Assembly: GCA_017353815.1 (NCBI GenBank)
Contig: JAFMSB010000060.1
Location: forward strand, 1-8,154
Direction of reading: 5' to 3'
Origin: Methylocapsa sp.
Lineage (GTDB): Bacteria; Pseudomonadota; Alphaproteobacteria; Rhizobiales; Beijerinckiaceae
DNA length: 8,154 bases
The notes below the pieces were generated by a model. It was given only the letters and a program-made list of their open reading frames with translations, ran no database searches and was not told where the DNA came from. Below, piece by piece: positions 6,452 to 8,154 of the stretch. Made by a program: the position numbers and the translations under genes. Every line of letters starts with the position of its first letter. Position 1 is the stretch's first letter.

Positions 6452-8026
6452 ATGTTCGAAGGGCTCTCCGGAAAACTCTCTGGAATTTTGGACCGGCTGA
6501 CCCGGCGCGGCGCGCTGACCGAGGCCGATGTCAATCTCGCCCTTCGCGAGGTGCGCCGCGCTCTCTTGGAGGCCGACGTTGCGCTCGATGTTGCACGTTC
6601 CTTCGTGGACAAGGTGCGCGGGCGTGCGGTTGGGGCCAATGTTGTCAAATCCGTCACGCCAGGCCAGATGGTCGTCAAAATCGTCCACGATGTGCTGGTC
6701 GAAACGCTTGGCTCCAGTGCCGATCCCATAAGTCTCGATGCCGTGCCGCCCGTCGCGATCATGATGGTCGGCTTGCAGGGCGCGGGCAAGACGACCACGA
6801 CCGCGAAGATCGCCAAGCGCCTGAGCGAGCGGTTGAAGCGCAAGGTGCTCATGGCCTCGCTCGACGTGAAACGCCCGGCAGCCCAGGAGCAGCTCGCGGT
6901 GCTCGGTCGCCAGGCGGGCATCGAAACCTTGCCCGTCATCGCCGGTCAGACGCCGGTGCAGATCGCCAAGCGGGCGGAGCAGGCGGCGCGGCTTCAAGGC
7001 TATGATGCCGTCCTGCTCGACACCGCGGGCCGCACTCATATCGACGAAGCGTTGATGGGGGAGATGGCGGAGATCAAAGCGGTCTCCCGCCCGCACGAGA
7101 TTCTGCTCGTCGCCGATAGCCTCACGGGCCAGGATGCTGTCCATCTTGCGAAGAGCTTTGATGATCGCGTCGGCATCACCGGGATTGTGCTGACAAGGAT
7201 CGATGGCGACGGGCGCGGCGGCGCGGCGCTTTCGATGCGTGCGGTGACCGGCAAACCGATCAAGCTCCTTGCCACCGGCGAGAAAATGGATGCGCTTGAG
7301 GATTTTCATCCCACGCGGATCGCGAACCGGATACTCGGCATGGGCGATATCGTGTCGCTGGTCGAGAGAGCAGCGGAATCGCTCGGCGCCGAACAATCAC
7401 GCCGCATTGCCGATAGGATAAGCAAAGGCAAATTCGATCTTGAGGACTTGTCCGAGCAGCTTGCCCAGGTCGAAAAAATCGGCGGCCTTGGCGGCATCAT
7501 GGGAATGCTGCCGGGCGTTGCCAAGATGAAGGAGCAACTTGCCGCGGCGCGTGTCGACGAGCAGATTATAAAGCGTCAGCGTGCCATAATCTCATCCATG
7601 ACGCGCGCCGAACGGCGCAATCCCGATGTTCTCAAGGCATCGCGCAAGCGCCGCATTGCGTCTGGCTCGGGCACCAAGGTGGAGGAGATCAATAAGCTCT
7701 TGAAACAGCACCGCCAGTTCGCCGATATCATGAAGGCGATGGGCGGGCCCAAGCGGGGAGGCGCGTTTGGCAAGGTGGCTTCGATGCTGGGACTCGGGGG
7801 CGGCGGACTTGGCGGCGGCATCCCGAGCCCCTCGCCGGGGCAGTTCGCTGCCTTGCAAAGGCAGATGGGCAGCAGGCAATTAGGGCCGGCTTCCGCCCAA
7901 CCGGCGCGCGCCAAGGAAGACGAGCCAAAGCCGCCCCTTTTGCCGGGCCTTGGCGGCGGAAGCCTTCCCGGCGGTGGCGGCAGCGGCTTGCTCTCCGGCC
8001 TCAACCCGTTTGGAAAAAAGAAATAA
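6452..8026 (+). CDS. ffh: Signal recognition particle protein Ffh (SRP54 GTPase)
   Basis: Ffh binds signal sequences of nascent membrane proteins together with the SRP RNA, then docks with the receptor FtsY at the inner membrane. The protein has 524 residues. It contains the N helical domain starting MFEGLSGKLSGILDRL, the G domain with GLQGAGKTTT (107-116), DTAGR (190-194) and TRIDGD (248-253), and a Met-rich M domain with IMGMLPGVAKMKEQL. The RNA-binding helix-turn-helix is SRKRRIASGSG (397-407). From about residue 446 there is a Gly/Pro-rich low-complexity tail ending NPFGKKK, which makes the protein longer than the roughly 450-residue E. coli form; such tails occur in alphaproteobacterial Ffh. 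The gene is intact. It is followed after 68 bases by rpsP, an arrangement typical of alphaproteobacteria where ffh leads into rpsP-rimM-trmD, so co-transcription is likely. Confidence 0.97.
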   Translation: MFEGLSGKLSGILDRLTRRGALTEADVNLALREVRRALLEADVALDVARSFVDKVRGRAVGANVVKSVTPGQMVVKIVHDVLVETLGSSADPISLDAVPPVAIMMVGLQGAGKTTTTAKIAKRLSERLKRKVLMASLDVKRPAAQEQLAVLGRQAGIETLPVIAGQTPVQIAKRAEQAARLQGYDAVLLDTAGRTHIDEALMGEMAEIKAVSRPHEILLVADSLTGQDAVHLAKSFDDRVGITGIVLTRIDGDGRGGAALSMRAVTGKPIKLLATGEKMDALEDFHPTRIANRILGMGDIVSLVERAAESLGAEQSRRIADRISKGKFDLEDLSEQLAQVEKIGGLGGIMGMLPGVAKMKEQLAAARVDEQIIKRQRAIISSMTRAERRNPDVLKASRKRRIASGSGTKVEEINKLLKQHRQFADIMKAMGGPKRGGAFGKVASMLGLGGGGLGGGIPSPSPGQFAALQRQMGSRQLGPASAQPARAKEDEPKPPLLPGLGGGSLPGGGGSGLLSGLNPFGKKK

Positions 8027-8084
8027 AGTCTGGGGTCGAATGCCGGAAGGCTCAAAATTACGGATTTCTTCCAATTGCATACGA

Positions 8085-8090
8085 AAGGAG
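8085..8090 (+). promoter_or_regulatory. Ribosome binding site of rpsP
   Basis: AAGGAG lies four bases before the ATG at 8095. It is the strongest Shine-Dalgarno match of the three core genes, as expected for a highly expressed ribosomal protein. Confidence 0.7.
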
Positions 8091-8094
8091 AAGT

Positions 8095-8154
8095 ATGTCC
8101 CTGAAGATTCGTTTGTCGCGCGGCGGCGCGAAGAAGCGCCCCTTCTATCGTGTC
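8095..8154 (+). CDS. rpsP: 30S ribosomal protein S16, N-terminal part (cut by window end)
   Basis: The first 20 residues are MSLKIRLSRGGAKKRPFYRV, the very conserved N-terminus of S16, a small-subunit protein needed for 30S assembly. The frame runs off the right edge. Its position after ffh matches the usual alphaproteobacterial order and suggests rimM and trmD lie just beyond. No terminator is seen in the 68 bases between ffh and this gene, consistent with one transcript. Confidence 0.95.
   Translation, partial: MSLKIRLSRGGAKKRPFYRV

Noticed and set aside
6152..7396. 414-residue minus-strand open frame
   Set aside because: It lies mostly antisense to ffh in a GC-rich gene, is rich in His/Arg as expected for a shadow frame, and has no family motif.

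Overview
The window looks like the chromosome of a GC-rich alphaproteobacterium, most likely a Hyphomicrobiales (Rhizobiales) relative. The evidence is the ffh-rpsP gene pair, the LepA and Ffh sequences, the glycine-rich Ffh tail, and a TPR protein of a style common in that group. Genus cannot be fixed from the sequence alone.

Layout. Positions 1-280 hold no convincing gene. Positions 281-1594 are a dead IS1182-type transposase gene with an in-frame TAG near its start and three later reading-frame changes. It runs without any visible insertion-sequence end into a second fossil (about 1569-2220), the 3' part of a YVTN beta-propeller-type protein that also carries a frameshift. A 304-base spacer follows, containing a near-perfect palindrome one base away from the bacterial parS (ParB-binding) consensus. 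Next comes lepA (elongation factor 4) on the minus strand (4330-2525). Diverging from it is a TPR-repeat gene (4578-5807), whose true 3' end lies out of frame up to 5883. A 568-base stretch without a supported gene leads to ffh (6452-8026), the SRP GTPase. The first 20 codons of rpsP (ribosomal protein S16) close the window.

How the parts relate. lepA, ffh and rpsP are core translation and protein-targeting genes: EF4 acts on the ribosome, Ffh delivers nascent membrane proteins, and S16 is a small-subunit protein. They form two separate transcription units here, since lepA points away from ffh-rpsP. The left third (281-2220) is a graveyard of mobile-element and accessory-gene remnants next to this core block, and the TPR gene also appears damaged. 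I see no convincing undescribed multi-gene system. The items most worth a second look are the parS-like site beside lepA, the IS/beta-propeller chimeric junction, and the frameshifted TPR gene.
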